Positions 35,313-44,429 of a DNA stretch of 64,000 nt are shown here, piece by piece. The position numbers were made by a program, and so were the translations under genes. The stretch's first letter is position 1; every line of letters begins with the position of its first letter. The notes beneath the pieces were generated by a model. It did no database searches. It was given only the letters and a program-made list of their open reading frames with translations, and was not told the origin of the DNA. The stretch comes from Paraburkholderia madseniana (GTDB lineage Bacteria > Pseudomonadota > Gammaproteobacteria > Burkholderiales > Burkholderiaceae), in NCBI RefSeq assembly GCF_009690905.1, contig NZ_VOSW01000025.1, positions 1 through 64,000 on the forward strand. Reading direction: 5' to 3'.

Positions 35313-35578
35313 GTGTATATCCCTATCCCTGCACCTCTGGTCCGGTGCGCCTATTCGAATGGCAGCAAGCTGCGTACCGGCGTTCAGCAATACCTGTTCC
35401 ACCCGAAGCGGAATCGGCTCAGCGCGAGATTGGGAGGGGAGTAAAACAGCGCGCACTGGAAATCCGATGAACTCGGCTCCAGTGCGCCTGGGCAAATCGA
35501 CACGCGGTTGTTGTTGCCTCAACGGGTTGCGGCGACCGTCGTACGGACGGCCGTTACGAACGTACCACTGAAGCCGCA

Positions 35579-36688
35579 TTAAAACTGATGCAGCATCCCG
35601 ACATACGCGCCGGTTTGCGATTCGCCGGCGAGTGGACTCGTGTTATTGGTGGCATCGCGCGGCGACGCTTCAAGCGAAAAATTCGAGTTGCTGCCGTTGC
35701 GCACGTAGCCCACCGTGCCGTACACGAAGGTCCGCTTCGAGAGGTTATAGGTGGTGCCGAGCACGTACATCATCGCGTGGCCGGACGGGTCGTGCGCGGC
35801 ATCGCTGCCGCCGTCGCCGACCTTGATGTAATAGCCGCCCGCCGTTACCGCCCAGCGGGACTGGATGTTGTACGTCGCGCCGAGCCAGTAGTGATCGGCA
35901 GTGTCGGCCACGCCCGCCGGTGAATCCGGCGCCGAGTAATGCGTATAGGCGCCCTGAATCTTCCACGCATCGAAATGCACATTCGCACCGGCGAAATATT
36001 CGCGCGAAGCCTGGAAGATATTGCTGAAGCGGCCGTTGCTGTCACGCAGTTCGTCGTAGATGCCGCGCACGTCGAAGAGCGGCGAGTGATACGTCAGCAT
36101 GATGCCGTCGGAGCGGCCAAACTCGCCTGCTGCACCGCTGTTGAACGCGCCCGCCTGATTGCCGAAAGCGTATTGCGCCTGCACGTCGAAGCCCCAGAAC
36201 ACCGGGCTGTGATACTCGACGTTGTTGCTCGTCTGCTGCCAGTTACGTCCGCGCACGAGCGATGCCGACGAAAATGCCTCCTGCACGAACGGGTCGAATT
36301 CCCACACGCCGTCGCTATCGATGAACAGATTGCGCCCGGCCTGCAGCGTGCCCCACTGGTCGCTCTTCAGGCCGACGAAAGCACGCCGTGACCACAACCG
36401 TCCGCCACCCGTGGTGCCGTTCATGATTTGCAGACCGGTTTCGAGGTTGAAGATCGCATTCAGCCCGCCGCCCAGATCTTCATTGCCTTTGAGGCCCAGC
36501 ATACTGGTGCCCCAATCGCCGCCTTCCGCACTCCAACGGGTCGAACTGCCGCCCGCGCCATTATTGATGTGATTCAGGTATTCCACGCCGCCGTCGAGAC
36601 GGCCATATAACGACACGCTGGTTTGACCATAGGCCAGCGGACTGATCACCGCCAGCGCGGCCACTAATTTTGTATGTAGTCTCATCAT
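35579..36688 (-). CDS. Gram-negative porin
   Basis: A 369-residue outer-membrane porin of the Burkholderia/Neisseria type: signal peptide MMRLHTKLVAALAVISPLAYG, then QTSVSLYGRLDGGVEY, the loop-3 region, GLKSDQWGTLQAGRN, and a C-terminal beta signal ending GAYVGMLHQF. It forms trimers for passive diffusion of small solutes. The promoter region upstream (36689-36968) is AT-rich. Specificity cannot be predicted. Confidence 0.92.
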   Translation of the reverse strand: MMRLHTKLVAALAVISPLAYGQTSVSLYGRLDGGVEYLNHINNGAGGSSTRWSAEGGDWGTSMLGLKGNEDLGGGLNAIFNLETGLQIMNGTTGGGRLWSRRAFVGLKSDQWGTLQAGRNLFIDSDGVWEFDPFVQEAFSSASLVRGRNWQQTSNNVEYHSPVFWGFDVQAQYAFGNQAGAFNSGAAGEFGRSDGIMLTYHSPLFDVRGIYDELRDSNGRFSNIFQASREYFAGANVHFDAWKIQGAYTHYSAPDSPAGVADTADHYWLGATYNIQSRWAVTAGGYYIKVGDGGSDAAHDPSGHAMMYVLGTTYNLSKRTFVYGTVGYVRNGSNSNFSLEASPRDATNNTSPLAGESQTGAYVGMLHQF

Positions 36689-36968
36689 TGTTTTGCCGTG
36701 AGTTTCTTTGTCGAGAATAGAATGTTGTAAAACTACACGTTTCGCGCCGAACTATAGGTGATCGGTGCTTGCTGGCCTATCCGTTTGACGCAATAAGCAT
36801 TTGCGGACTGCGCGCCCGGCATTGAAAATCCGCAGTGGAATTGGCGCGCCTCAAAAGAAATCCTCATCGATGAGATCGAAAGGTACTCACGATAAGATAG
36901 TCGGTCATTCGGCATCAGCCAAATAGAAACGCATTGATCGTTTGCCCATTCATCCTTTGCCACTCGCC

Positions 36969-38195
36969 ATGAACGTGCCTGAACTGACCGAAGACGAAAA
37001 CCTTGGCCTTTACCAACGTGCGACAGAAAACGGCGCGGAATGGTGGCGCGTCAGCGTGGCGGACCGGCCGGAAAACTATCGGCTCGAACATGGCGTCGAT
37101 GACGGCAACGGCACCGGCTCGGTCGATATCGATCTGGTGGTCGACGCGGAAAACCTGCGCGCGAAGCTGAAGAAATGGCGCCGCGAAGGTTTTGCAATCG
37201 ATACGCCCGACGCCGCGGACGAAGCAGGCGCTGCAGAACGGGTGGCCTTCATGCCGGAGTTGCAGCGCGTTGCGGCGCTGGCCTCGGCGGCGAAGCGCCA
37301 TCTGCAGATAGAGGACGCGGGCGAAACGGTACGCATCGGTCGTGTCGACGTGCCCTGCGGCGTCGACAATCCGCTCGTGCCTCGCATCAATCCGGCCTAT
37401 CTGTTTTCCGAGCGCTTTAACGACATCGTCGAAGATATCGTGGAGAACCGGCGCGTCATGCTGATCGGTCACACCGGCGCCGGCAAGACCAGCCTGATTG
37501 AACAGGTCGCCGCGCGCTCGCATCACGGCGTGTTGCGCTCGAACATGAACGGGCAAACCACCGTCGGCGATTTTGTCGGCTTCTGGACGGTCAAGGGCGG
37601 CGAGACGATCTGGGTGGACGGCGTGCTGCCCACGGCGATGCGCGAGGGCCTCTGGCTGATCGTCGACGAAATCGATTTCGCCGAGCCGTCGATTCTCGCT
37701 GCCCTCACCGCCGTGCTCGAACCGCACGGGCGTCTCGTGCTGAAAGAGAAAGGCAATGAGATCGTCGCGCCGCATCCTGCGTTCCGGCTGTTCGCGACGG
37801 CCAATGCGGTCGGTGCGATGAGCCAGTTCCGTCATCTGTATCAGGGCGCGAATCTGATGAACGAGGCGTTTCTCGATCGCTGGCGCGTCTATATGTTGGA
37901 CTATCTGACGCCCGCCGAAGAAGCCGACGTGCTGATGCGCACCCTCGCCCCGCACATGACACGCGCGCTCGCCGCCACCCTCGCCGCGATTGCCGCCGAC
38001 TGCCGTGCGGCGTTCGCTCGCGAAGACCTGTCGAGCGCATTTTCCACGCGGCGCCTGCTCGACTGGGCCGAGTTGATGCTGCGCACCGGCGAACCCGAAC
38101 GCGCCGCCGGTCCTGCGATCTATGCGAAGGTTAGCCCCGAAGACGCAGCGCTGATTCGCGGCATCGTTCGCCATCACATTGCGCCGGCTGCCTGA
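36969..38195 (+). CDS. MoxR/CobS-like AAA+ ATPase
   Basis: A 408-residue ATPase. The N-terminal 130 residues are an unfamiliar module. Walker A GHTGAGKT is at residues 167-174, Walker B LIVDEID has Asp233-Glu234, and FATAN is sensor 1. Known: CobS/MoxR ATPases act with a von Willebrand factor A (VWA) partner to insert metals or remodel proteins. The CobT-like VWA gene follows after 6 bp, so the pair is an operon. The start at 36969 is chosen because the upstream frame uses a TTG with no better ribosome site. No cobalamin genes are nearby. Confidence 0.85.
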   Translation: MNVPELTEDENLGLYQRATENGAEWWRVSVADRPENYRLEHGVDDGNGTGSVDIDLVVDAENLRAKLKKWRREGFAIDTPDAADEAGAAERVAFMPELQRVAALASAAKRHLQIEDAGETVRIGRVDVPCGVDNPLVPRINPAYLFSERFNDIVEDIVENRRVMLIGHTGAGKTSLIEQVAARSHHGVLRSNMNGQTTVGDFVGFWTVKGGETIWVDGVLPTAMREGLWLIVDEIDFAEPSILAALTAVLEPHGRLVLKEKGNEIVAPHPAFRLFATANAVGAMSQFRHLYQGANLMNEAFLDRWRVYMLDYLTPAEEADVLMRTLAPHMTRALAATLAAIAADCRAAFAREDLSSAFSTRRLLDWAELMLRTGEPERAAGPAIYAKVSPEDAALIRGIVRHHIAPAA

Positions 38196-38201
38196 CGGTC
38201 A

Positions 38202-39980
38202 GTGACCACGACACGCACAACACGCACCATGAACGCCATGCACGCAATGCGCGACACGCGAGGCTTCGCGTTTGAATCGACGCTCAGCAAAGTGGCGCGC
38301 GTGCTGACCGGGCAATACGGCGTGACGGTCGCCTTCAGTCCGGATGGGCCCCGCGTGGAGCCGGGCCGCATCGTGATTCCCGATTACGAGTTGAGCGGCG
38401 GCGTCGAGCGCGACGTGCTGATCGGCTATCTGGATCTGCTGGTGGCACGCGCCAAACATTCGTCACTCGCACAGATGGACGCGCTGCCGCCGGGCGTGGC
38501 GGCGAATCTCGCGCAGGTGATCGAGGATCGCCGCGTTTCTTCGCAACTGCTCGACGAGTATCCGGGCGCACGCTGGTTCATCGGTAAACTGCGAGCGCAT
38601 GCCGCTGAGCAGGCGCGGCAACGCTGGCCGAAGCTGCATTGGCGCGACCGGCTGGTCTGGCTGGTGGAGCGCGCGCTGTGGGACGAGCAACCGACCCGGA
38701 CCGAAGCGAGCCATTCCCTGCTGGCCGCGCTGCACGCCGCCCAGGATCTGCTGGACGAGTCGCGCAGAAGCCGTTCGACCGCGCATAGCATCGCGGCAGC
38801 GCAGGCCTTGGTGGCGCGCGTGCGGGCTTTGTCGGCGGGCGATGTCAACAGCATGGTGTTCACCGCGGATCCGGTTGAAGACATCGACACGGAAACCGCC
38901 GCGTCTTCCTCGGCGCCACTCGACGATGACGACACAGCCCTGCCCGATCAGGACAACTCAGCCTCACCGCCGTCCGATAAAAGCGGTGGCGCGCAAGCGG
39001 AAAACGCGGTGGGCATGGGGCAATCGCTAGCCGATGCACAGCAAGCGTCGGCACGTTCCGAAGGCGAAGCCGGTACCGCTTCAGACACCGCTCGCGCGCG
39101 GCTATCGATTCCGCTCGCCACCGAATTCGACGAGATCACCGACGTCACCGGTCAAGGCGACAGCGCGACATGGCGCGAGCTTCGCGCGCAAGCCCGAGCG
39201 GACACCGCGCCGCTCAAGGAGAAACTGGAGCGTGCGCTGAGCGCGGACGAACGCATCCGTTGGCGTCGCGAACAGGAACGCGGAGAGATCGACCGCACCT
39301 CGCTCGCCAAACTGGCGACCTCGCCCGGTTACCGCACGCCGTTTCGCACGCAGCGGGCAGCCAAAGGGCGCGACGTCGCGGTGACCTTGCTGATCGATCG
39401 CAGCGGCTCGATGGCCGGGCGCAAGATCGAGCTCGCGCGCCTGTGCGCGACCGCGCTGTGCGATGCGCTGACGCAGTTGTCGTTCGACTGCGAAGTGCTT
39501 GGCTATTGCTCGCTCGAGTCCACGCCGATGAAGCAACTGTATGAGCGACAACTGGCGGCCGGCGCGGATTTGCAGCGCTATAACCGCTTTGTCGAGCGAC
39601 TCGATCTGAAAGTCTATAAACGCTTTGGCGCGACGGATCTGAGCGGGATCGCCACGATCGATTGCGGCCACGAAAATCCTGACGGCGAGGCGCTCGCCTG
39701 GGCCGCGACGCGGCTCGCAGATCATCAAGCCGAGCGGCGGATCCTGATCGTGTTCTCCGACGGCTATCCGTCGACCGGCGACGGTGACCCGCAGGTACTG
39801 CGCCACGATCTGCGCGAACGCGTCGCGGCGATCCAGAAGCGCGGCATCGAACTGCTGGGAATCGGCGTGCTGACCGATGCGGTCGAGGACTTCTATCCAC
39901 ACAATGTGGTGGTGAGCCGCCTTGCCGAATTGCCGTCGACGGTGTTCTCGGTGTTGAGTTCGATGCTGCTGACGCGCTAG
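38202..39980 (+). CDS. CobT-like VWA domain protein
   Basis: A protein of about 592 residues: an N-terminal helical region (to about 215), an acidic low-complexity linker (about 225-295, rich in Asp, Ser and Ala), and a C-terminal VWA domain with the metal-ion-dependent adhesion site DRSGSM at residues 399-404. This is the CobT layout, but without CobN nearby the target is unknown. It starts with GTG at 38202 or one of three ATGs 27-45 bp downstream; no clear ribosome site decides. It forms an operon with the AAA+ gene. Confidence 0.82.
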   Translation: MTTTRTTRTMNAMHAMRDTRGFAFESTLSKVARVLTGQYGVTVAFSPDGPRVEPGRIVIPDYELSGGVERDVLIGYLDLLVARAKHSSLAQMDALPPGVAANLAQVIEDRRVSSQLLDEYPGARWFIGKLRAHAAEQARQRWPKLHWRDRLVWLVERALWDEQPTRTEASHSLLAALHAAQDLLDESRRSRSTAHSIAAAQALVARVRALSAGDVNSMVFTADPVEDIDTETAASSSAPLDDDDTALPDQDNSASPPSDKSGGAQAENAVGMGQSLADAQQASARSEGEAGTASDTARARLSIPLATEFDEITDVTGQGDSATWRELRAQARADTAPLKEKLERALSADERIRWRREQERGEIDRTSLAKLATSPGYRTPFRTQRAAKGRDVAVTLLIDRSGSMAGRKIELARLCATALCDALTQLSFDCEVLGYCSLESTPMKQLYERQLAAGADLQRYNRFVERLDLKVYKRFGATDLSGIATIDCGHENPDGEALAWAATRLADHQAERRILIVFSDGYPSTGDGDPQVLRHDLRERVAAIQKRGIELLGIGVLTDAVEDFYPHNVVVSRLAELPSTVFSVLSSMLLTR

Positions 39981-39996
39981 TGTCGCGAGTTAGAAG

Positions 39997-40626
39997 TTAC
40001 TGAGCGAGTGCCATGGTCTTCGAAATGGCGGTGATCACCGCAGGCCTCGCAGAGACATCCGAAAACCACCGAGCGACATTTGGCGTCTGCTCAAGGCTCG
40101 CGCCGACCGACTCGTGCCGCCGGATCCAGCCAAAGTGCGCGATATCCGCGATCGAGAACTCGCGACCGGCAACGAACTTGCCCCGCTCCAGCGCACGTTC
40201 AAGTACACCCAACGTGCGGTTGACCTCGGCCAGCGCCCGCGCTGCTGCTTCCGGTGCCGCAGATGCCTGGAGCTTCACCAGGAAGGCCTGCAGGAACGCT
40301 GGGCTCAGCCCGGAGGCATGAAAGAATAGTTGTTCGAATACCAGGGCGCGCTCGACGCCTGCCTTGGGAAGCAATTTTCCAGTCGCCTCGGCGAGATAGA
40401 CCAGTATGGCGGCCGACTCGCTCAGCGCAATGTCAGCTTCGCCCAGGATGGCTTGATCCACCAGGACAGGGACCTTGGCATTTGCGTTCATGGCCTTGAA
40501 GGCATCCGACTTCTGTTCACCCTTGCGCAGGTTGACCGGCACGAGTTCATAGGGGACGCCCATTTCTTCGAGGGCGATCGTTACCTTGACGCTGTTTGGC
40601 GTTGCGTACGCATGTACTTTGACCAT
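39997..40626 (-). CDS. Glutathione S-transferase
   Basis: A 209-residue GST with thioredoxin-like N-terminal domain (MVKVHAYATPNSVKVTIALEEMG; NAKVPVLVD and ESAAILVYLAE are the glutathione-site segments) and an all-helical C-terminal domain. It would conjugate glutathione to electrophiles or act as a disulfide-bond oxidoreductase. The AAGGAA ribosome site supports 40626. It lies 98 bp after the SnoaL-like gene on the same strand, and a LysR regulator diverges from them. Confidence 0.85.
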   Translation of the reverse strand: MVKVHAYATPNSVKVTIALEEMGVPYELVPVNLRKGEQKSDAFKAMNANAKVPVLVDQAILGEADIALSESAAILVYLAEATGKLLPKAGVERALVFEQLFFHASGLSPAFLQAFLVKLQASAAPEAAARALAEVNRTLGVLERALERGKFVAGREFSIADIAHFGWIRRHESVGASLEQTPNVARWFSDVSARPAVITAISKTMALAQ

Positions 40627-40724
40627 TTGAAAGTTCCTTTGATTTGAATTGTTTCCTGGCATGCCACCCGTTGAGCGCAACCCTCGCTGCGTCGCGATCA
40701 AACACCACGTGAGCGTTGCCAGGA

Positions 40725-41090
40725 TTAGGTCGGAAGAGCGTCGAGGAAGACGTAGAGTGCTGCAATCTTGCCGTCACGAACGATGATCACGTCGATGCCG
40801 GTGTAGTCCGGCGCTTCGCCGGGCGCGCCTGAACTCCATGCGAGACGCCCGGCGTTGTGCAGAGTCTGTGGCTCGCCAACAGGCGTGTAGACGAAGTGAG
40901 GGTGCGTCGCGCGCAGCTCCCCCGCAAACTTGTCGAGTGCGTCATGGCCGAGGAAGATGCCCGGCGGAACGTAGAGCGCACAGTCGTCGGTGTACAGCTC
41001 TTTGATCGCGGCGCGACGTCGGATTGGGTCCCCTTCGCCGAATACCTCTTGAAGGTTGCGGTGGAGCAGTTCATGAGTTCGGTCAGACAT
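40725..41090 (-). CDS. SnoaL-like/NTF2-fold protein
   Basis: A 121-residue NTF2-like protein (residues about 5-118) with the typical LYTDDCALYVPPGIFLGHDALDKF and RDGKIAALYVFLD pattern of SnoaL-like polyketide cyclase/isomerase folds. An AAGGAG ribosome site supports 41090. Many such proteins are uncharacterised or bind small hydrophobic ligands. First gene of the SnoaL-GST unit, divergent from lysR at 41191. Confidence 0.8.
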   Translation of the reverse strand: MSDRTHELLHRNLQEVFGEGDPIRRRAAIKELYTDDCALYVPPGIFLGHDALDKFAGELRATHPHFVYTPVGEPQTLHNAGRLAWSSGAPGEAPDYTGIDVIIVRDGKIAALYVFLDALPT

Positions 41091-41190
41091 AGCTATTCTC
41101 CTTGGTTCATTCTTTCGGAGAGACAATCTTGCGGCGAAGCGCGATAATGCGAAATAGAAATGTTTGAAATCAATCGTTGCAGGATTGTCG

Positions 41191-42144
41191 ATGTCAAAAC
41201 TACCGGACTTCGAAGGGATCGCGATGTTCGCCAAGGTTGCCGAGGAGCGATCATTCGCGGGCGCAGCGAGAGCAATGGGGGTATCCGTGGCCACCGTTTC
41301 GCGGGCGGTCACCCGGCTGGAAGAGCGCCTGGGCGGCACCCTGTTCAATCGAACATCTCGTCGCCTTGCCTTGACCGACTACGGTCACATGATGGCTGAG
41401 CGCGCATCCAGGATCTACGCTGACGCCGAGGACGCGGAGAACTTCGCCCGTGAAACCTCCAGCCGGCCGCGAGGGCTCGTCAAGCTTGCCGCGCCCCTTT
41501 CCTTCGGTGCCCGCTGGGTCGCGCCCCTTCTGCCAGAGTTTTTCCGAACCTACCCTGAAATCGCTGTCGATCTTCACTTAACCGATGCCCACGCCGACCT
41601 GATCGGAGATGGCTTTGACGCCGCGCTTCGGATCGCGATCCTGGAAGACTCGTCCCTCGTTGCGCGCCTTATCGTGCCGGTGCACCGCTTTGTCGTTGCG
41701 TCTCCGGGCTACCTCGCCCGATACGGCCGGCCGCAGCACCCTGAGGATTTGAGAGCCCACCAATGCCTCACCTATGCGAACAGATCCAGGCGCGACGTTT
41801 GGCGATTCACGAATGAGGCCGGCGAGGAATGCTCTGTTACCCCTACGGGTCCGCTGCGCGGGACGAGCGTCGAGGCGCTTCTGCCCACAGCCCTCGAAGG
41901 CTTCGCGATCACCGAACTCCCTGAGTTCGTCGCCACACAGTATTTCCGCGACAAGCAGCTTGAACCGATACTCACCGACTGGCGCCTGCCTGAGGGCGGT
42001 CTCTACTTCGTGACGCCGACGGCCCGCGCCCGTCCCGCCAAGGTGGGCGCGTTGGCAGACTTCCTCATTGCCAGGCTAACTGTCGCGCAATGGAGCGCCG
42101 AAGCAATGATGGCGTGGAAGCCACCGAAGCAACGCAGGAAGTAA
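41191..42144 (+). CDS. LysR family transcriptional regulator
   Basis: A 317-residue LysR regulator: winged HTH at about 5-64 (GIAMFAKVAEERSFAGAARAMGVSVATVSRAVTRLEERLGGTLFNRTSRRLALT) and an effector-binding domain from about 90 to 300. The ATG at 41191 has AGGA 9 nt upstream. It diverges from the SnoaL-GST unit over 100 bp, the standard arrangement for control of the divergent genes by a LysR protein. Base use in 41.2-42.1 kb seems less GCG/CGC-heavy than in the neighbours, which may reflect recent acquisition. Confidence 0.9.
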   Translation: MSKLPDFEGIAMFAKVAEERSFAGAARAMGVSVATVSRAVTRLEERLGGTLFNRTSRRLALTDYGHMMAERASRIYADAEDAENFARETSSRPRGLVKLAAPLSFGARWVAPLLPEFFRTYPEIAVDLHLTDAHADLIGDGFDAALRIAILEDSSLVARLIVPVHRFVVASPGYLARYGRPQHPEDLRAHQCLTYANRSRRDVWRFTNEAGEECSVTPTGPLRGTSVEALLPTALEGFAITELPEFVATQYFRDKQLEPILTDWRLPEGGLYFVTPTARARPAKVGALADFLIARLTVAQWSAEAMMAWKPPKQRRK

Positions 42145-42268
42145 GCCGTGAGTTGCTCGCGCTCGCTCTCAGTCGACACCCGTTGCGCCGTGGGTCGTGC
42201 ACACGACGAGGCGGCCCATATTAGTTGAACGAACTTCCAACTCCCGACACCAGCGCATCAAAGCGCGC

Positions 42269-43102
42269 CTACGCCAGTTGCGGCTTGAACGGATACTGAT
42301 CGATCTCTCCGCCCCGCGCGACCACGGCCGTGCTCTCCGGAATCTCCTCCCACCAGCCCGGCAAATCCGACAGTGGCTCCGACAACACGAGGAACGCGTC
42401 TTCGCCCGCCGTCGCGATGCGCGGGTCGTCCGGATACAGATCGTGCAGATGCCGGAACGAGGTGCTGTGAAAGAGCGAGCGCGACTGCCCTTCGCTCGAA
42501 TAGCGAACCGCGACGATCTGCTCGCCGTCAGTGGCGCATACGGTCATGTTCAGCGGCTCATCGACACCGTGCTTGCGCCCGATATCCTCGACAAAACCCA
42601 CCATCCGCTCGAGCGCGGTAACGGGCGCGAGTTCGAGACCGAAGGTCAGCGCGAGAAAAAACAGCACCTCGGAATCCGTCGAACCTTCGATTGACGGGAA
42701 CAACTCGGGATCGATCGCCAGAATCAGATCGCGGCGTACCAGCGGAAAGTTACGCACCAACCCGTTATGCATGAAGAGCCACCGCCCGTAACGGAACGGA
42801 TGACAGTTGGTTTCCTGCGACGGCGTGCCGGTGGCCGCACGGATGTGCGCGACGAACAGCGGCGCGCGGATGGCCCGCGCCGCCTCGCGTAAATTGCGGT
42901 CGCTCCACGCGGGCTGGATGCAGCGGTAGCGAAACGGGATGTCGGTGGGATGACCGTACCAGCCGATGCCGAAGCCGTCGCCGTTCGTGGTGGTCTGGCC
43001 GAGCCGCGAATGCAGGCTCTGGTCGATCAGGGAGTGTTTGGCGTTGAACAGCACCGTTTCGGGTTGCAGCGCGTTACCGGTATAAGCGAGCCAGCGGCAC
43101 AT
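42269..43102 (-). CDS. Class II glutamine amidotransferase (YafJ/EgtC-like)
   Basis: A 277-residue N-terminal-nucleophile amidotransferase. After Met removal Cys2 (MCRWLAYTG) is the nucleophile; NGDGFGIGWYG (about 40-50), HIRAATGTPSQETNCHPF (about 86-103) and MHNGLVRNF (about 110-118) are the ammonia-site segments. Known: relatives hydrolyse glutamine or gamma-glutamyl compounds, with no synthase domain attached. A GGAGGAG ribosome site fixes the start. The neighbour on the same strand is MarC. The true substrate is unknown. Confidence 0.88.
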   Translation of the reverse strand: MCRWLAYTGNALQPETVLFNAKHSLIDQSLHSRLGQTTTNGDGFGIGWYGHPTDIPFRYRCIQPAWSDRNLREAARAIRAPLFVAHIRAATGTPSQETNCHPFRYGRWLFMHNGLVRNFPLVRRDLILAIDPELFPSIEGSTDSEVLFFLALTFGLELAPVTALERMVGFVEDIGRKHGVDEPLNMTVCATDGEQIVAVRYSSEGQSRSLFHSTSFRHLHDLYPDDPRIATAGEDAFLVLSEPLSDLPGWWEEIPESTAVVARGGEIDQYPFKPQLA

Positions 43103-43188
43103 GAGTTCTCCTCCGGTTGCGACGAAATGCGACGAGATGTCTGACGAACCACGCGCGAGCCTCGACCAGGCGCGCGTGCCGCCGACCG

Positions 43189-43866
43189 CTATTTGACCAC
43201 GGGTTGCATCTGGGCGATCGGTATCAGGAACTCCGAAAAACCGGTCAGGATAATCTGCACGCCGATGCACAAGAGCAGAAACGACGAGACGCGCATCGCA
43301 ACCTTGGTGCCGTCCACGCCGAGATACTTGGCGAACACCACCGCCCGGCTGTAGATCAGATACACGGTGGCCGCCACCAGAAGCGTGATCACCACCGACG
43401 CGATGCTCGACAGCACGAACGCCGAGAGTTTATGCGTGCGGTTCGCGGTCAGCGCGACCGCGGTAGCGATCGAACCCGGCCCGGTGGTGAGTGGAATGGT
43501 GAGTGGGAAGAACGCTTTCGACGTGGCGTTATCCGCGTCCACACGCTTGACCGCCGGCTGCTCGGCCGGCTGCGTGTCGGGCGCGTTGAGCATCTGCCAG
43601 CCGCCGACGGCGACCGCGAGGCCCCCGCCGATGCGCAATGCCTCCATGGAGATGCCGAAGAAATGAAGAATCGGGGTGCCGACAAAGAAGGCGACAAGCA
43701 ACACGCACATGACGTTGAAGGCGATTTTCTTGGCGAGCGCCGTGCGGTCTTCCGTGGTGAGCGATGCTGTCCGGTCGAGAAAGACGAACGCCATGCCGAT
43801 TGGGTTGATGATGCTGATCAGCCCGGTAAAGCCAAAGAGAATGTCCGAGATCAGACTTTCGACCAT
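43189..43866 (-). CDS. MarC family membrane protein
   Basis: A 225-residue inner-membrane protein with six predicted segments and the MarC signature (ISIINPIGMAFVFLDRTASLT near the start and FPLTIPLTTGPGSIATAVAL about 119-138). Members were once linked to multiple antibiotic resistance, without support; their transport role is unproven. It lies upstream of the amidotransferase gene on the same strand. The ribosome site before 43866 is weak. Confidence 0.88.
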   Translation of the reverse strand: MVESLISDILFGFTGLISIINPIGMAFVFLDRTASLTTEDRTALAKKIAFNVMCVLLVAFFVGTPILHFFGISMEALRIGGGLAVAVGGWQMLNAPDTQPAEQPAVKRVDADNATSKAFFPLTIPLTTGPGSIATAVALTANRTHKLSAFVLSSIASVVITLLVAATVYLIYSRAVVFAKYLGVDGTKVAMRVSSFLLLCIGVQIILTGFSEFLIPIAQMQPVVK

Positions 43867-44213
43867 ATGCGATCCGTTTCGGGCAGCGGCGCGGGCGGAC
43901 TGATCGACTGACTGCCCACCGGCGCGCCACGCCAGGTTGAAGTGCCGGACGCCTTCGGGCGGTCCAGATTGATGCTCGCGTTGCGTGGGTCAGATGATAT
44001 CGCGGCGCGGCACGCACATTGGCAAAAAACGGGGCGATGCACACAGCGCGCGGCGCTGCACCGCAGCAGACGAGCGCCGAAAGATGCGCGCACAACTTTC
44101 GGAAAGCCTACACTTTTTTGACTTACTTTACGTAACCGAAGCATCAGGCATACAGTCCCCAGCGAAGCCGCACTTTCAACGAGACGTACTTACCGGTTCG
44201 AGGAGCTGCCCCC
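43867..44213. other. 347-bp divergent promoter region (marC and mctP)
   Basis: Contains a TTGACT hexamer at 44118-44123 and an 8-bp palindrome TTACGTAA at 44128-44135, both upstream of the DUF3311-mctP genes. I cannot assign the palindrome to a regulator. No gene seen. Confidence 0.4.
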
Positions 44214-44429
44214 ATGTTGCTTCGTGTACTCGCCGCGCTGCCGTTCATCGGCATTCTGCTCGGCGTCCCGTTTGTGAATCGTGTCGAGCCGCTGGTGCTC
44301 GGCATGCCGTTCGTGCTGGCCTGGATCGTCATGTGGGTGGTGCTCAGTTCGATCATCATGGCGATCATCTACCGTCTGGACCCGAGCAACCGGCAGCTTG
44401 CAACTGATGCCGAGGAGGTCCGATCATGA
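44214..44429 (+). CDS. DUF3311 small subunit of the monocarboxylate permease
   Basis: A 71-residue protein with two membrane segments (about 4-22 and 28-52). DUF3311 proteins are found next to MctP-type sodium:solute symporters and probably help assembly or transport. Its stop codon overlaps the mctP start by 4 bp (ATGA), which implies translational coupling. A GAGGAG ribosome site precedes the start. Confidence 0.88.
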   Translation: MLLRVLAALPFIGILLGVPFVNRVEPLVLGMPFVLAWIVMWVVLSSIIMAIIYRLDPSNRQLATDAEEVRS

